Source: Hepsetus odoe
Lineage: Eukaryota > Chordata > Actinopteri > Characiformes > Hepsetidae
Direction: 5' to 3'
DNA length: 64,000 bases
NCBI GenBank assembly: GCA_017165825.1
Contig: CM029381.1
Coordinates: 4,153,865 to 4,217,864 of the forward strand
Under the pieces are notes generated by a model, which saw nothing but the letters and a program-made list of their open reading frames with translations, did not search any database and was not told where the DNA came from. Each line of letters opens with the position of its first letter. The stretch's first letter is position 1. A program made the translations under genes and the position numbers. Below are positions 62,530 through 64,000 of this stretch, in pieces.

Positions 62530-63591
62530 CCCAATAAAGAGCTTTTTCTCTTCAGGCTGTTGGCCACTCCAATGTCTGCAAATCCACTCTACTGTTTTTG
62601 TGGTACTGTTCATCATTAGTGGGCTGTCTTTATGAATGTGCCATCAGGACCTGGAATAATGTATGGTGTTATGTAAAGGAGTGGGAGGTGTCCTAAAGGA
62701 AACCGCTTCTGTGTAGGAAAAAATGCTTCTATGTAATTTGAGTCTTTTCCGATGATGGGTTGAGGTTGTCCTGATGAGTGGTGGTGGTTAAGATTAAAAC
62801 TTGTAGAGAGAAAAGGTATTTTAGACTTTTTACCCAACGGGATGAATGGAGTACCCAGATTAAATGGGGGGGGGGGGGGCGTCATGTATGCTTATCTTCA
62901 ATTCAAACTGGTTATGCATGACTTCATGGCTGGATCAGGTTTGTTGAGCAGAGATGTAGAGCAGCATTATGAACTGGATCCAGATCCATCACTACACCAT
63001 GGGAAAGACACATGGCTGAGCTCATCAGCTGATTAATGAAAAGAGTCATGAAGTAAGACACTGGTTCATGACAGTCAACCAAGACACAAGTTGGGTGTAA
63101 AACTAGATTGTAACGTATCGTAATATGTAACAGCAAAGCCTGGGGAAAGTGTTTAGAAAGCAAAAGTAGACTGATTGCATCAGTGAATTTACATTTTGTA
63201 GAAGGATTTTAAACTCCAATTAAAGGTCAGCTTTCAGGCTTATGATTAAATGTGACAAAGAAGAACAGTGAAGTTTTATAAGTAGAAAAGTAATAATGAA
63301 AACCTTTTTAAAGCATTGACCTAAGGCTCAAGAGGTCCGAGGTTCGAATCCCACCTCTAGCACTACCACCACTGGGTCCCTGAGCAAGACCCTTAACCCT
63401 GAATTGCTGCCAGGGGGACTGTCCCTGTAATTAGGACATGGAAGTCCCTCTGGATAAGAGCATCTTTTAAATGCTGTAAATGTAAATATAGGCATTATGC
63501 TTACTGATGTAGAAATTAAAGTGCTGACTTCGGCCTTAAAGAGTCATGAGTTCGTTATGAGCTTAAAGGCTTCAGGAGTTACACGGAAATA
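62530..63591 (+). repeat. H2B 3' flank, third copy
   Basis: Homologous to 10715-11700 and 16915-18065: ATGTAAAGGAGTGG, CTTCAATTCAAACTGGTTAT, ACATTTTG AGAAGGATTTTAAA and others. It lacks the SINE present in both other copies, has its own SINE, and ends where a Tc1-like element inserted. Confidence 0.85.
63317..63488 (+). mobile_element. SINE in the third H2B flank
   Basis: GGTTCGAATCCCACCTCTAG, CACTGGGTCCCTGAGCAAGA and GATAAGAGCATCTTTTAAAT then GTAAATGTAAAT. Truncated at its head. Absent at the homologous site near 11575. Confidence 0.85.
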
Positions 63592-64000
63592 CAGTACTGT
63601 GCAAAAGTTTTAGGAAGGTGTGGAAAAAATGCTGTAAACAAAGAATGCTTTTAGAAATATAAATAATGATCAAATCAATATTTGGTGTTACTACCTTTTG
63701 CCTTCAAACCAGCATCAATTCTTATGGCCCCCACAGAGCCCTGATTTCAACATCATCGAGTGTGTCTGGGATTACATGAAGAGACAGAAGGATGTGAGGA
63801 AGCCTACATCCACAGAAGATCTGTGGTTGGTTCTCCAAGATGTTTGGAACAACTTACCAGCCGAGTTCCTTCAAAAACTGTGTGCAAGTGTACCTAGAAG
63901 AGTTGATGCTGCTTTGAAGGCAAAGGGTGGTCACACCAAATATTGATTCGATTTAGATTTCTTTTGTTCATTCACTGCATTTTGTTGATTGATGAAAATA
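63592..64000 (+). mobile_element. Tc1-like transposon, internally deleted, runs off window
   Basis: Left terminal repeat CAGTACTGTGCAAAAGTTTT after TA; the flanking homologues read straight through (GGAAATACAGAATCGG), so the TA insertion site is exact. Most of the transposase is deleted. The right inverted repeat lies beyond 64000. Same family as the MITE at 36011. Confidence 0.9.
63718..63946 (+). pseudogene. Tc1-like transposase, C-terminal end
   Basis: Frame FLWPPQSPDFNIIECVWDYM, VRKPTSTEDLW and VPRRVDAALKAKGGHTKY with a TGA stop. The Glu of NIIECVWD is the third catalytic acid of the DDE triad. The N-terminal DNA-binding domain and the first two Asp residues are absent owing to the internal deletion. 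Confidence 0.85.

Overview
This is vertebrate nuclear DNA, almost certainly from a ray-finned (teleost) fish. The evidence is the mix of repeat families (Rex1, Rex3, an RTE-type LINE, an esterase-type L2 LINE, a U2-targeting Tx1-clade LINE, Tc1-like transposons, tRNA-derived SINEs), intron-less replication histone genes ending in the metazoan 3' stem-loop, and spliceosomal snRNA genes with vertebrate-type promoters. I cannot name the species. Two 500-base N runs (15660-16159 and 39071-39570) are assembly gaps.

The backbone is a decaying histone / snRNA multigene locus. Left edge (1-4086): a Tx1-clade LINE of Keno type, minus strand, with ORF1 intact and ORF2 open to the window edge. It sits exactly after nucleotide 35 of a U2 snRNA gene that still has its promoter, and a U5-like gene split by a SINE lies just upstream. 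From 4087 to 6600 there is a Rex3 fragment fused to an RTE fragment. From 6598 to 10702 there is a plus-strand histone quintet in the order H1 (tail only), H2A, H3, H4, H2B; every member is damaged or strongly altered. The H2B end and about 5 kb of 3' flank are repeated in tandem at 16160-21262.

From 23.9 to 28.6 kb lies an L2 LINE with an intact SGNH-esterase ORF1 and an ORF2 broken by one nonsense codon. A full-length, 164-nt U1 snRNA gene follows at 29081-29244 (minus). From 29.7 to 35.9 kb there is a second RTE copy, a SINE, four exon-like remnants of a ryanodine receptor gene, and minisatellites. From 36 to 47 kb there is a Tc1 MITE, a diverged duplication of about 2.5-3 kb, a solo LTR, a small LTR element, a Rex1 fragment, and a nearly complete RTE element with a 16-bp target duplication inside an older L2-like LINE.

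From 51.4 to 62.5 kb is a second histone cluster: an H1 pseudogene, then a 7-kb endogenous retrovirus, then an H2A with an intact frame whose promoter region was hit by an L2 copy, then a deletion-made H3/H2B fusion with no H4. The window ends in a SINE and a Tc1-like element that runs off the edge. Overall, tandem multicopy RNA and histone genes have become a sink for mobile elements. The nested insertions, with target duplications and presence/absence differences between copies, allow a relative history to be read. The clearest candidates for working genes are U1, the Keno-type LINE, and (less surely) the 60.9-kb H2A.
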